Shown: positions 12,400 to 23,214 of the stretch, in pieces | How positions within the stretch are numbered: position 1 is the first letter of the stretch | Layout of the letters: each line of letters opens with the position of its first letter | Origin: Akebia trifoliata | Taxonomy: Eukaryota; Streptophyta; Magnoliopsida; Ranunculales; Lardizabalaceae | Length of the DNA stretch: 64,000 nucleotides | Reading direction: 5' to 3' | Assembly (NCBI GenBank): GCA_017979445.1 | Contig: CM030706.1 | Location: 7,605,595-7,669,594 of the forward strand | Made by a program: the position numbers and the translations under genes | Notes under the pieces: generated by a model | Told to the model about the DNA's origin: nothing | Database searches by the model: none | The model's input: only the letters and a program-made list of their open reading frames with translations

Positions 12400-12643
12400 A
12401 TGGGCTGAGGATCAGTCAAGCAATTGACATTGATTATGACGACAATGAAGTGCATATCAATGGGCCTTCACGTGACCCAACTTTCTACAATAATCACACT
12501 TATGTCACTGATGTGGATGCAGAGATTTGTTGAAAGGCTGTAAAAAAGGTATACGAGCAAGCATAACAAAATAATCTCTTAAAAAGTAGGGTAGGATAGT
12601 TGTATGACAACTCTTATCGATTAAGATATAAGAATACGCAGTC
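12400..12643 (-). pseudogene. Copia 1 Gag zinc knuckle region
   Basis: Read on the minus strand, HKCDYCRKLGHVKAH (about 12463-12507) resembles a CX2CX4HX4C zinc knuckle with the last Cys replaced by His and a stop right after. The upstream Gag sequence continues beyond solo LTR C at 16114. The nucleocapsid knuckle would bind element RNA. Confidence 0.6.
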
Positions 12644-15600
12644 TGTGACGCCCCGCCAAACGCTAACACAAATCCCAAGGCCAAATCCCAAGGTACTAGG
12701 TGGCACCTCGAAATTTCGGCATGGTCTCCTCTATTTATGTTAGCGTTCCACGGAACTCAAACCTGATAAACCAATTTATAACAAAACCTGTATATAAAGA
12801 TGTAGATACAGGAAAATAACAGCGGAAGATTAATTACATCTAACATGTAAGTAGATCAGAGTGCGGAAGATTTATCAATATACAGGCTTACCAAAACACT
12901 CTCACTCTAACATAGGCCTAAACTCTCAAATCCAAAAACTACATACATCTTGGATGAAACTGACAACACTAAGGGATGTGGCCCTAGTGCTCACCAGGCA
13001 ATAAAATCTGATCGTCGATCTGATCGACCAGATACTCCTCAATTACTGCCTCTACGCCTGCCTCGACATCTGCAAGTGCTGAAACTAAAAAAATAGGAAG
13101 GAAAGGGTGAGTAACGAAAGTTACCCAGCAAGTCCACAGCCAATTCCTACTAATAACCCTTCCTAGGTATGATCGAATAAAGCATACTGAACATTTTAAT
13201 ACATGCAAGGTTTTACAAGATAAAATACGATCAACTGGTACATATAGCCAGGGATGAGCAACTAAACAGTTTAAAGATTACACATGGCATCAATCATCCA
13301 TACTCATTATACATTTTCCATTCTATGCAAATACCGTTGGCAACATTAAAATAATAGACATGCTTCTCAGTTTGTAATTCGAAATATAACGACATATACA
13401 TAATACAAATGGTGGAGTATTGGAATTAAAGAGTTGGGATCACGACTGGATCGCTCCCAGTCAGGACATGATATTCCTCAATAACATCGTAGTTCCTGAT
13501 TTTGTGGCTGGTCGTGTCTACCACGCTTGCGGAACCATTTATCCGGCTCAGGCTGGCCGTTTGACGTGACCGTAAGCAATGGGTCTCTTTTCGATGTGTC
13601 AGAACGTTTGACTACTACTAGATTGTTAGTGATCACTGACTAATCATCTTCGTCTATGCCTATCAGGCGTACATGTGATTCCCAAATGACACTCCACTCG
13701 TATACGACCACCTTTACAAAACACGTTCACTGGTAAAGATAAGAAAGGAATGGACCCGGATTCCAGTTGTGACTCCACTCTCATACGCGTCCCATACCAC
13801 GTATGAGTTTGGTGGTCCCTACCGTACATCCCAGGATAGTGCACCCCTCCGGATGATGTGACACACTATCCCTTCAGGCATTCACAAACCCTTTAACAGC
13901 TCACAAAATAGCTACGTACATATATGATTTTTCATTTAAAACAAAAGAGAAATTAACAGAACAGGGTTGAGAACGAATATCCAGTTCCTACCATGCAACC
14001 GTGGCCAATCGGCCTAAAATAAATAACAGTACTCAGCGCAAGCGCTAACATAATCTGAAATAAACATGCAACCCTTTCATTAATAACCTGGATATCCTTT
14101 CACCAACCTACACACAACATACAATGTAAAATGCAGACATCACCCCTCGGGTGTGATTCTGACATTTTACCGTTCATTCCCTTTTCCCATTCTCTCAACA
14201 TTCTCATTTTTCATCCTTTCAAATCAACCATTCATTTTCAATCTTTCAAAGTCATTCTTTTGGTCTTTCTATTGAAAACCATCAAAGTTTATTTAAAAAT
14301 AAGGTACCGACGATGCACGGGACCAAAGCTGTTAAAACTAAGGGAAGCTGGTGAAAATTGGCTAAGTATCGGAAACTCAATTTTTCAAAGTTCTCGAAAT
14401 TGAAAACGGGTTTTTCGAAATGAAAGTCTCGATCACGAGATTCGCAACCATATAGTTTTTGTAATATAATTCAAAGTAATACGAAAGTTATTACATTTTG
14501 AAAACTTGTCGAAAACGTCGAAAAATACGTTTTGTTCTTGAAACCAAAATTCGGATTTTGATCCTTTGAGATTTGGATCTTAAAACCATTCCCATTGTTC
14601 CGAAATGGGGGGGTAAAACCTTAATTTCATTAAAGAACTTAAAGTAAATGGAAAGTAAAAATTAAAGAGGACATTTACTTAAATGTTTTTAATGAAATAA
14701 AGGGTGACAAATAGTGTATAAGGTGTGAGGAAGTCAAGCCAAGAGTCAGAATCTGTTTCTGACTCAGAACAGTGCTGTCGGTGGCAGAACCAGGATTCTG
14801 TCGGTGGAACCGACAGATTGGTCATCGGCAGATGTCGGTGGGACCGACGGTCCTGCCGACAGAACAAAATTTCTCTCGCGTTATTTGGTTTCGTCGGTGG
14901 CAGAAACCTCATTCTGTCGGTGGGACCGACAGAATGCCTTCGGTAGGTGCCGGTGGCACCGACCCTTCCCACCTACAGCCTGAACCTCACTCGCGATTTT
15001 TGGGTTTTTCAATCCCTTTTTCGATTTCTTCTTCCATTCTTCGAACCATTCGACCCACCCACGATTTTGTTATCAAAATTCGATAAAGCATAACCAAAAC
15101 ACCTACTTCTACCATGAATTTGAAATCAAACATCAATTTCTATGATTTAAATGCAAACAATAAGTTTTGTTTCAAAACCCTAAATGCACATTTGAGAAAT
15201 CTAAAGCTACCAATAAGAATTGGAAGTCCCTTACATGGTTGTGAACGCCACGGGTACAAGCTAGCACTACAACTCAAGGTTGGATGGCTCAAGAGTCGAG
15301 GTTGGGCTGACTTGGATGCGAAACGAGCGAAGGTTTGCAAGCTATCCGACAATGACGTTCTCCTTCGCTTCTACAATGAAGTATAGACCTAGCTCCTAAC
15401 TCGATGAAGCCCTCGGACGGAAGATGTGGAGGTTTACTCGAGCTACCCGGCTGATTTTTGATGGGGGATGGAGAAAACGAACAAGAATGAACAACCAAAG
15501 GTGGTGAAGTTGTAGCCCTCGTCGTGGCCGACAACTTTGTCTTCTTCGTCGAGGTTCAACTCGGCTTCGTTTGCGCACAAACTTGATGGCAATGGGTCGA

Positions 15601-16108
15601 AACCCTAGGGTGGAGAAGTGGCTGCCGTTTGGTTTCCTTGGAGAAGAAGAGAAATGAAATGAAATAAAAGAAATAAGATTTCTTTTATAATAAAGCTGAG
15701 GGGCATACTTGTAATTTCCCCCTTATTTCTAGTTTCGATCATAACTTAACTATTCGGACTCGGAAAACGACAAACGAATATACCATTTCGAATAATTTTT
15801 CGATTCGGATCTAATGGTGTCATCAAATCTTTTCGATTCTCGCTCTAACGAAATTCCACTGTTTTGGGTCCCACTTAACACGAAATTCGAGGATTCTATA
15901 ACTTCTCTATCCGAGTTCGAATTCGGACTTGCTTACAGGCTAATGTATATATTTCGATCCTTTTGAATCTAATGGCGAAGTCGGTTTTCCTCAAAATTAA
16001 TCATAGCAATATTCGAGTATTTTACTCTAAATCTCTCATTCGACATTTTCTTCCAAATCTCACTATTTAATTTCCTCGAGATATGAGTTGCAAATCCGGG
16101 GTGTTACA
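12644..16108 (+). mobile_element. Solo long LTR, copy C
   Basis: This 3465-bp insertion in the copia 1 gag region starts TGTGACGCCCC and ends GGGGTGTTACA. It is flanked by a perfect 5-bp duplication CAGTC (12639-12643 and 16109-16113). It is the longest copy of the family. Relative to copies A and B it carries several hundred extra bases (roughly 14200-15190), including a cluster of short palindromes. No internal retrotransposon domain is present, so it is a solo LTR. The frame at 15114-15386 (90 codons) lies in the LTR and has no recognisable motif. Confidence 0.87.
14778..14960. repeat. Cluster of four GTCGGTG/CACCGAC palindromes
   Basis: Perfect short inverted repeats lie at 14797-14817 (9-bp arms TCTGTCGGT/ACCGACAGA), 14834-14848 (GTCGGT/ACCGAC), 14911-14935 (11-bp arms, ATTCTGTCGGT) and 14946-14960 (GGTGCC/GGCACC), each with a 3-base centre. 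A direct repeat of TCGGTGGCAGAA also occurs at about 14778 and 14892. The cluster lies in the part of LTR C that copies A and B lack. Confidence 0.85.
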
Positions 16109-16113
16109 CAGTC

Positions 16114-16768
16114 TATAGGAACGAAAAGGGATTCATACCCAATAAATAAACTCTCGCATACTCACTCATCCCGGAGCCTAGGTAGAAACTGAAAATTTTG
16201 ATTCTTATCTAGAATCAATGCATATAATGCATCATCAACAGAGTCTTTCCAAGCATAGAACGAGGAATAGAAAGTCAACTCTTCCCATCGAACACGTAGT
16301 TGTGACATATAAGTGATGACTGAAAAGTCACCTTGCGAAAGGTAAGAAATCTCACGCTCTAAGTTAAAGATCTGGACATTATTTTGACGTTGTGAGTAGA
16401 TACTATTTGTGGAATCCTATATCTGTTTTGCAGTTTTGGAGAACATGAAATCAATCTCAATATGTGGTTACATAGATATAATTAGCCAAAAACAGATTAT
16501 AGAGTTATTAACAAACCATTGGGGATAAGTAGTGTCAGTTGGTGCAGGTTGTTTGTCCATCCTTATGAGGTAATTGATATTTCCTTTTCTATCAATAAAC
16601 ATTTTGATCAATCGGGCCAAAAGAAGGTAATTATGACCATCTAATTTCACGATTGTAATTTGGATGCCTGAAAATTCGATCTAATAAGAAGGAAGACTTT
16701 CTAATCCATCATTATTATTGGTGATCGAGGAAAAAGATGACTCGAAGGCCATCAAAAAAATCTATGTG
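16114..16768 (-). pseudogene. Copia 1 Gag, N-terminal part
   Basis: The frames show KLDGHNYLLLARLIKMFIDR near the N-terminus (copia Gag pattern KLDGxNYLLWxRQxKMFI). Beyond a stop follow QIWDSTNSIYSQRQNNVQIF, NLEREISYLSQGDFSVITYM, then RVRWEELTFYSSF and FYAWKDSVDDALYALILDKN in broken frames (UBN2-type Gag). Gag would package element RNA. The coding order runs from about 16768 down to 16114 and resumes at 12643 beyond LTR C. Confidence 0.82.
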
Positions 16769-16919
16769 CTTTGGTTTGAAAGGAGTTAAAATAAGAAACT
16801 GATCGTTGCACCCTAAAAGTGGCAATACACGATCGTAAAAGGTATGGAATGTGATCAAACACTGTTGAAGGTGACTCGAACATCCATCAACTTTATCGTA
16901 GGGTTCTAAGAAATAGTCT

Positions 16920-17300
16920 TGCGGTTGCTATAATTCTCAAACAACAAGCCTGTTATGATCGTAGCCTCCAAACAACATATTTATTGTTGTTGCAACCCTC
17001 AAACAAGTTGTTGTAATCGTAGCCTCCAAAAGTGGATCTATAGTGATCCTAGCCTCCAAGCAAAAGGTCTGTAGTTATCGCAGCCTCCAAGCAAAATGTA
17101 TGCAGTGATCGCAACCTCCAAATAGCAGATCTGCTATGGTCGTAGGTCCCAAGCAACAATTTTACTGTGGTCGTAGGCCCCAAATAACACATCTGCTATT
17201 GTCGTAGATCACGTAGGTGTCAAATAGCCAAGGGGTTGTTGCCGCAGGTCTTTGTGGATAGTCTAATGGCCATTGTTTGGCTTAATAACGACAAAAAAAA
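16920..17300 (-). repeat. Minisatellite in the copia 1 leader
   Basis: Between the primer site and gag lie six to eight imperfect copies of a unit of roughly 40-55 bp containing GATCGTAGCCTCCAA or GTCGTAGGTCCCAA. The copia 2 element has a comparable tandem array in the same place (45870-46300) with similar wording. Confidence 0.7.
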
Positions 17301-17477
17301 TAACAACTTTGTTATTGCCTTAGGCTGCAGTGTATTCTAACACTCCTATTATATGGAGTTTAAAAAACTCTCTTAAGGGTGATGTATGAATCTAAAGACT
17401 AGAGTTGTTGCAGATGGATATAAGATAGGAGAGAGACGATGGAGTTTGTAGCAAGAAATAAGGGGTCGATAGGGATA

Positions 17478-17490
17478 GGCTCTGATACCA
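17478..17490 (-). promoter_or_regulatory. Primer binding site of copia 1
   Basis: The minus strand reads TGGTATCAGAGCC, complementary to the 3' end of plant initiator tRNA-Met. It adjoins the 5' LTR with no spacer. Confidence 0.9.
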
Positions 17491-17626
17491 AATTGAATTA
17501 CAAGAAATCTGACTTAATTAATTACAAAATCCTAATTAGGCATTAAAGATATTACAAAGTCTAATAAGTGGAAAAGATAAAAAAAGACAAAAGACATAAA
17601 ATAATAAATAAAAAGAGTTATTCAAC
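17491..17626 (-). repeat. 5' LTR of copia 1
   Basis: 136 bp, matching the LTR at 5747-5875 with several substitutions and small indels. The outer end is followed by the AAAGG duplication. Confidence 0.9.
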
Positions 17627-17739
17627 AAAAGGTATAACTTCAAGATTGACCTACTTAGAGTATGCATCTTTCCTACTTTGACAAAGTGATATCATGGGGC
17701 AACCAAAGGGTTTTGGGTTTCTTTGACAAAGGCTAGGAT

Positions 17740-17960
17740 TAGAAATAGGCTTAGGTTAGAGATTTGAACATGAGCTTTGGAGGATGTGGACTTAGATTAA
17801 GAATGTGTGTGGGTGGTTTGAGTTAGGCATGAGCTTAGGTTAGGAATGGGTTTAGATTTGGATTAGGAATTTGGAAAAGGAATAAGCTTAGGTTTGAATT
17901 AGGAATGGGTTTGGGTTTGGGTTAGGATTAGGAGTGGGCATAGATAAGCAATGGGCCTGG
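17740..17960. repeat. TTAGG-rich degenerate repeat
   Basis: Repeated variations of GGNTTAGGNNTGGG, for example GGGTTTGGGTTAGGATTAGG. It resembles the plant telomere word TTTAGGG only loosely and does not form an ordered array. Confidence 0.5.
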
Positions 17961-17999
17961 GTACTTGGGAGTTATTAGGGTTTGCCACATAGTAAAGAG

Positions 18000-18940
18000 G
18001 GATAGAGAATAGGGGAATGTCGAGTAGCTCTTTTTGGGACATCCATGGGTCTAATAATGATTTTTGGGATTTTATTTTGAATATAAACCTTGGCCAAATA
18101 ATTTTAACTCTTGCAATTGTAACTTAATTCAGTTCTTAGAACCCATTTTGGATTGTGTTCATGTAATTTGGGGTGTTTACTATGGTGGACTCACCAATTC
18201 CTACATATTCGTTAGTGAAATCCTATAGTACTCCATACACCAACATTCAGAATACAACTATTATTTTTTAAAATTGGACAATCCAAATCTACTGCGATCA
18301 TCCCTCTTCTCCAAGAAATAGTTGTCAGAACTTTCAACTATGTTGACAATATGGAGGAATAAATTTTGATGCATTTAAAATAGTTTGAAAATAAACTTTC
18401 TCCACATGTGAGGTTTTCAAAAAAGTTTAATGTTTGTACATTTTAGAACTTTTTTATTTTTTGTAAAGTTTCTCTCTTATTACAATTAGAAAATCTTCAA
18501 AACTAGATGAAAACAATGTTTTTTAAATTGAATTGATGTTTGGCTAATTTTTTTATCAAATTGGTTGGACCACAATCGAACCTTAATTCGATTTGGTTGG
18601 ACCATCTTATGTTTATTAAAAAAATATAGAAATATATATACTTTTTTTTTCTCTAAATTACCTTATTTTTATTTTCATAAAAAAGAAAAGCTAAAAAAAT
18701 TGGTATTTCACAGTCAAACTTATTTTATTACAAATTTCCATCGAACTTGGTCAAGCAACTGGTTTGGTTGGATTTTGAAAACATTGAATGAAGGGAATTT
18801 AAAATAAGTAGGAGACAACAAAAAAAAAAAAGATATTTAAAACATGTTCCATGAAAAGAGAAAGTCAAAAATGACATTTATGACAAAAGAATGACAAAAT
18901 AGGTATTTAAAAAAGGTGCATAATTATTTAGAGAGAACCT
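18000..18940. other. No gene recognised
   Basis: AT-rich DNA. The only sizeable frame (18565-18807, 80 codons) has no recognisable motif. Confidence 0.35.
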
Positions 18941-18952
18941 GTCACGCCCCAG

Positions 18953-19480
18953 ATTTTGACACCCACGACTCGGTCCATGATCCATGCCCCCGACTATTAG
19001 AATATGACTCTTCTAATTCCTTCTAATTATTTTTTCAGTCATCGTGATTCCAAATAAAAAATTTTAACCTTAATTGAACCACTCAAATCGAAAATTTCGA
19101 CTAAACAACCAAATCAGAGATTTTAAAATCCAATGAACCACCAAATTGATCATTTTAACCCTAATTCACCAATCAAATTAAGATCTTGAAATTAACCAAT
19201 TAAACTAAAATTTAGTTAACCAATCAAATCGAAAATTGAAACTTAATCAACCAATAAAATAACATCAATCAAAATTTTAATCTAATTAAACATTAAATTT
19301 TTTAACCTCAATTAACTAACCAATATTCAAATTTAACTTAAATTGACCAATCAAATTGAGCCTTAAAATTAAAATAACTTAAATCGACCAATCAAATCGA
19401 ACCAATATTAAATTTAACCTTAATCGTCTAATCGAATTGAAAATTAAAATTGAACTCAATTGATCAATAGAGGACTATCA
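18953..19480. repeat. Degenerate AACCAATCAAATCGAA tandem repeat
   Basis: About fifteen imperfect copies of a unit of roughly 30 bp built around CCAATCAAATTGAAAATT. Just before it (from 18953) is TGTCACGCCCCAGATTTTG, which looks like an LTR start (TG plus GACGCCCC-like sequence). No matching 3' end with a duplicated target could be located, so an LTR is not called. Confidence 0.55.
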
Positions 19481-19616
19481 AGTTGCGCGTAGCATACAAT
19501 CACCATCCATATTATCCTATGAAAAACATGAAAGAAAGAAATTTAAAAGAAGAAAAAAAAAGCCTTCATAGAATTAGAAGTGAATCGAAATGTCTCATTC
19601 TCATAAAAGAAAGAAG

Positions 19617-19655
<39 letters not shown>
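19617..19655. repeat. (AAT)n microsatellite
   Basis: About 13 uninterrupted TAA trinucleotides. Confidence 0.9.
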
Positions 19656-20379
19656 GAAAGCCTCTAAAAGAAGATATCCCGCTCTTGGAGAAAATAGAAA
19701 ATAGAAACAGCAAAAGTGAAAACTAAAAGCTTATAAAATAGGGACATTTTTTTCTCTTGGGAGGCCCCACATTTTTTTTTCCTCTTCTCTTCCATGTTTT
19801 TTTTTCTCTCTTCTCTCCCCATGTTTTAATTCTTGCATCTCTCACCATGTTGTTGAGGATAAATGTTCTTCCTTATCGGTACACGAAAAAAATAGAAGAT
19901 CTTAAGTAAAACAAGAATAAGAAAAAAGAACGAGAGGAAAAAAGAAAGAGAAGTAGAAGTAGAAGTAGAGAGGCTGCACAGTAGCAGCCCCATCTTCATG
20001 TAGTCTTCTCTTCACAATAGCAACCCTTTCTATCGTTTTCAATGCCTGTACATCAACAACCCCTTCATCATCTTCAAATCATTTTTCACTTTCTTCATCT
20101 CTCCAACGCCTTCATAGTAGCAATCCCCTTGTTATCACATCCAATTTTTTTTTATTTCTTCGATGATCGTTTCAATTAGAATTACCACGTAGTTTTGGTC
20201 AAGGATTTCTTTTATTTTTTCTCTTTCTCATTAATTTATTTCATTTTTCACCTTAGTAGGATTAGAGAATGCATGTTTTATTTTTCAAATCTGTGACTAT
20301 TATAATTGAACCGTTATTTGTATTTAGGATTACTTTGAAAAAATTTCAATGACCGTTGTAGGTTGAATATCTCCTTCAT
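19656..20379. other. No gene recognised
   Basis: Pyrimidine-rich and purine-rich tracts, including TTTTTTTTCCTCTTCTCTTC-like stretches. No protein or RNA signal was seen. Confidence 0.35.
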
Positions 20380-21190
20380 ATTCATATTTTGCTGATTAGA
20401 GAATAAACTCATGTGCATTCATATTTTCTTAATTTGGTAATTTTGCATGTTTTCTATTTAGGAATCCATGTACACATTTATATTTTCATGATTTGATAAT
20501 TTTACATGATATCAATTTTTTCCAATTTAGAAATTCATGCATGTGCATATTTTATCAATTTGGTAATTTTATTTGATATCAATTTTTTTCAATTTAGAAA
20601 TTCATGCATATCCATATTTTATCAATTTGATAATTTTATGCGATATTGATTTTTTCCAATTTAAAAATTTACTTTTATCCATATTCTATCAATTTAGTAA
20701 TTTATGTGATATTGATTTTTTGCCAATTTAGCAATTCACATATGTCCATATTCTATCAATTTGGTAATTTTGTGTAATATTAATTTTTATCAATTTAGAA
20801 ATTCATGTGTAACCATATTTTGTCAATTTGATAATTTTATATGATATTGATTTTTGCCAATTTAAAAATTCATGTGTATCCATATTTTATTAATTTGATA
20901 CTTTTGGATAGTGTCGATTTTTGCCTATTTAAAATTGTGTATGTCTCGATACTTTGTCAATTTGATGATTTTAGAGGATATTGATTTTTCTCAATTTGAA
21001 AATTCATGAGTATTCATATTTTACCAATTTGGTGATCATGTATGATATCTTTTATTATTATGGATTTAGAAAATTCATATTTATTCACGCTTTGTTGATT
21101 TGATAATTATGAATAATATAGACTTTGCCAATTCAGATTTTTTTCACACGTTTGTAATCTCCACGACTTCAAAATTTCTATGCATATGAA
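20380..21190. repeat. AT-rich minisatellite, unit about 65 bp
   Basis: About eleven head-to-tail imperfect copies. Each contains ATTCATGTGTATCCATATTT, then TATCAATTTGATAATTTTAT, then GATATTGATTTTTGCCAATT. Copies in the middle are the most alike and those at the edges more diverged, as expected for unequal exchange. Confidence 0.88.
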
Positions 21191-23205
21191 AATTTTACCA
21201 ATTTGAGAGATTAACTTATTCATGTTATGATAATTAATTGAATTGATAATTATTTACGCATATTTTGACATTGGATTGATATAATACTCATTTATGCATG
21301 TTTTGATGTCAAATCGATTTGGTAAGTACTTATGCATATTTTATTATTGGATATAATTGAAAATTAGTTATACATGTGTGAATTGAACCATATTTGGGAA
21401 ATATTCATACATGTTGGCTCTTTAATTAACATTTATTTTGACGAAAATCACTGCCTGAGCCTTGGGGCATTGAACGAGCTTTAGGCTTTTTCACCTTGTT
21501 CCTTTTTATGAGCAAAATTCAAGGCATTGTACAATATTTGAAGAATTTTAGCCAAAAAATTGTTTAGCAAATTTGACATAGATTGATGATGATTGGTCTC
21601 TAGCTTGACTCTAGTCTTTGCCCATTGACTATAGGATTTTCGTGAATAATAGTAGAGACCGATTGTTTCGATCGGGTGGGTTCGGTGCCTAACAACTTTC
21701 AAAATCCATAATATAACTCATTACCCATTTCTCTTACCTGTGGACCAATCCGGATCCAATTTAGAGTTATTTTTTGGTTCCTAGACCTAAACTAGGTAAC
21801 AATTCTCAATTCTCAAAAAATCTCCCAATTTACCATGCAACGCTTTTTATTATTTAGTAAAAATTGTCGAAGTGATTTCATATACCTCCATGAGTTAACT
21901 CACCCAACTGACTTGGTTATATACCACCTCAATTGAACTCACCAATTATTTACAACTTGGATGAATTCGACATATCCCCAATAAAAAAAATCATATCTCA
22001 CTCAAATTAAAGTAGTTTCTAATAGATTATTCCAATCAGAAAGAAGACTTAATCATCAAATAATAATAAAACTAAATACTTATAAATCCTAATGATGCTT
22101 GGAAAAATAAAATGAATCCTCCACTTGATTCCTCCAATGTTGTACCACCTCACTCCATTGTATCAGAAATATAAAAAGCATGAGCTATAAATCCCAATAG
22201 AAGTGACATGACATCCCTTCACATAGTCTAAAAATAATAAAAAAGAATCTATCAAGTTGCAAATTGTATAATGACAATGAAATAATATAAAACAATTAAT
22301 TCAACACTTCATAAATAACAAAATCACAAAACAATTTTCTTATCACCCATTTAAGCCATTTTATCTTCGATTTAGGTAAACCATCATATTCAATTCAGTC
22401 ATTTTATCCCCGATTTGGCGAATCGCAACTATCCCATTCCAGGACCTTCCTCAAGGGCTTACGGGTCTTTCACCTTACTGTAAACACCAATATTTTTTTT
22501 CATAAAGAAATAATCAATTTTTTTTAATTATATATAACTCAAAAATCATGTGGAGCATTCATCTCTATCACGATATCAACAAAATGATACTAACATTTAT
22601 AAATATAACATCATTTGATTCTATAGTTATCATCATTCTTTTGAAACAAATATTATGCTTTAATGATGAGATATATACATATATGGATTACTTCCTTTAT
22701 ATCATCATTAAACTATGTTAAGGGGGTCAAATCATACATTCATGATTGTGTAGGGGTTTTTTCTTGATTTGGGTTTGGTTTTTTGTTCCATTTGTGGTTC
22801 GATCTAATTTTGGTGGGGTAAACCAAGATTGAAACCGATTTTTTTTTGTTTGATCTAAATCCAATGGGGTTGAGTACAACTTTTCAATTAGGATAACGAG
22901 TTTCGGGTAAAATGTATAGCTAACCATTTAACCATTGATTCGGGGAATTTTTTATTTTTTTTACTTTAGGATTTGTAAACATATCCATAAGTAGGTTGGA
23001 TGAAAAAAATGCTTCAATTATCCAATCAAGGTAAACTTTGGGTTGCAAGTCCACCAAGGATAATTAGAGTTAGTTAGCTACTCAACTTCCTGTAGTACAA
23101 GGTATTGTTTTTATTCCTGGGGCCCTCACGTTCAACAATTGGCACCTTTGGGTTATGTCAGTCAAGCTCATGGGTTCCTTAAATCCATCTCCATATGAAA
23201 ACGCA
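21191..23205. other. No gene recognised
   Basis: AT-rich DNA. A minus-strand frame at 21481-21702 (73 codons) and another at 22727-22927 show no recognisable domain. The wording near 21720-21840 and 22430-22485 looks repeat-derived (possible LTR remnants), but no ends or target duplications could be defined. Confidence 0.35.
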
Positions 23206-23214
23206 TTAAATAAA

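Larger units (their letters stand above)
5747..17626 (-). mobile_element. Ty1/copia retrotransposon 1, split by two solo LTRs
   Basis: The element reads on the minus strand. Its LTRs lie at 5747-5875 and 17491-17626 and it is flanked by a perfect 5-bp duplication AAAGG (5742-5746 and 17627-17631). The primer site TGGTATCAGAGCC, complementary to initiator tRNA-Met, directly adjoins the 5' LTR (17478-17490). Gag, protease, integrase, reverse transcriptase and RNase H follow in copia order. Removing two inserted solo LTRs (7988-11169 and 12644-16108) and their target duplications leaves about 5.2 kb, a normal copia length. Many stops and frameshifts show that it cannot move by itself. Confidence 0.93.

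Noticed and set aside
15114..15386. Small host gene of 90 codons
   Set aside because: It lies wholly within solo LTR C, has no known motif, and an overlapping frame exists on the other strand.
17740..17960. Interstitial telomere repeat
   Set aside because: TTAGG words are frequent but the exact plant unit TTTAGGG is not tandemly repeated.
19617..19655. CRISPR-like or other ordered repeat array in 18.9-21.2 kb
   Set aside because: Repeats are degenerate, directly adjacent and AT-rich, with no unique spacers; they are ordinary micro- and minisatellites.
18953..22484. Another 3.5-kb solo LTR (TGTCACGCCCC ... CTGTAAACA)
   Set aside because: The start looks LTR-like and the end is CA, but flanking bases (GAACC and CCAAT) do not match and the interior shows no clear similarity to copies A-C.
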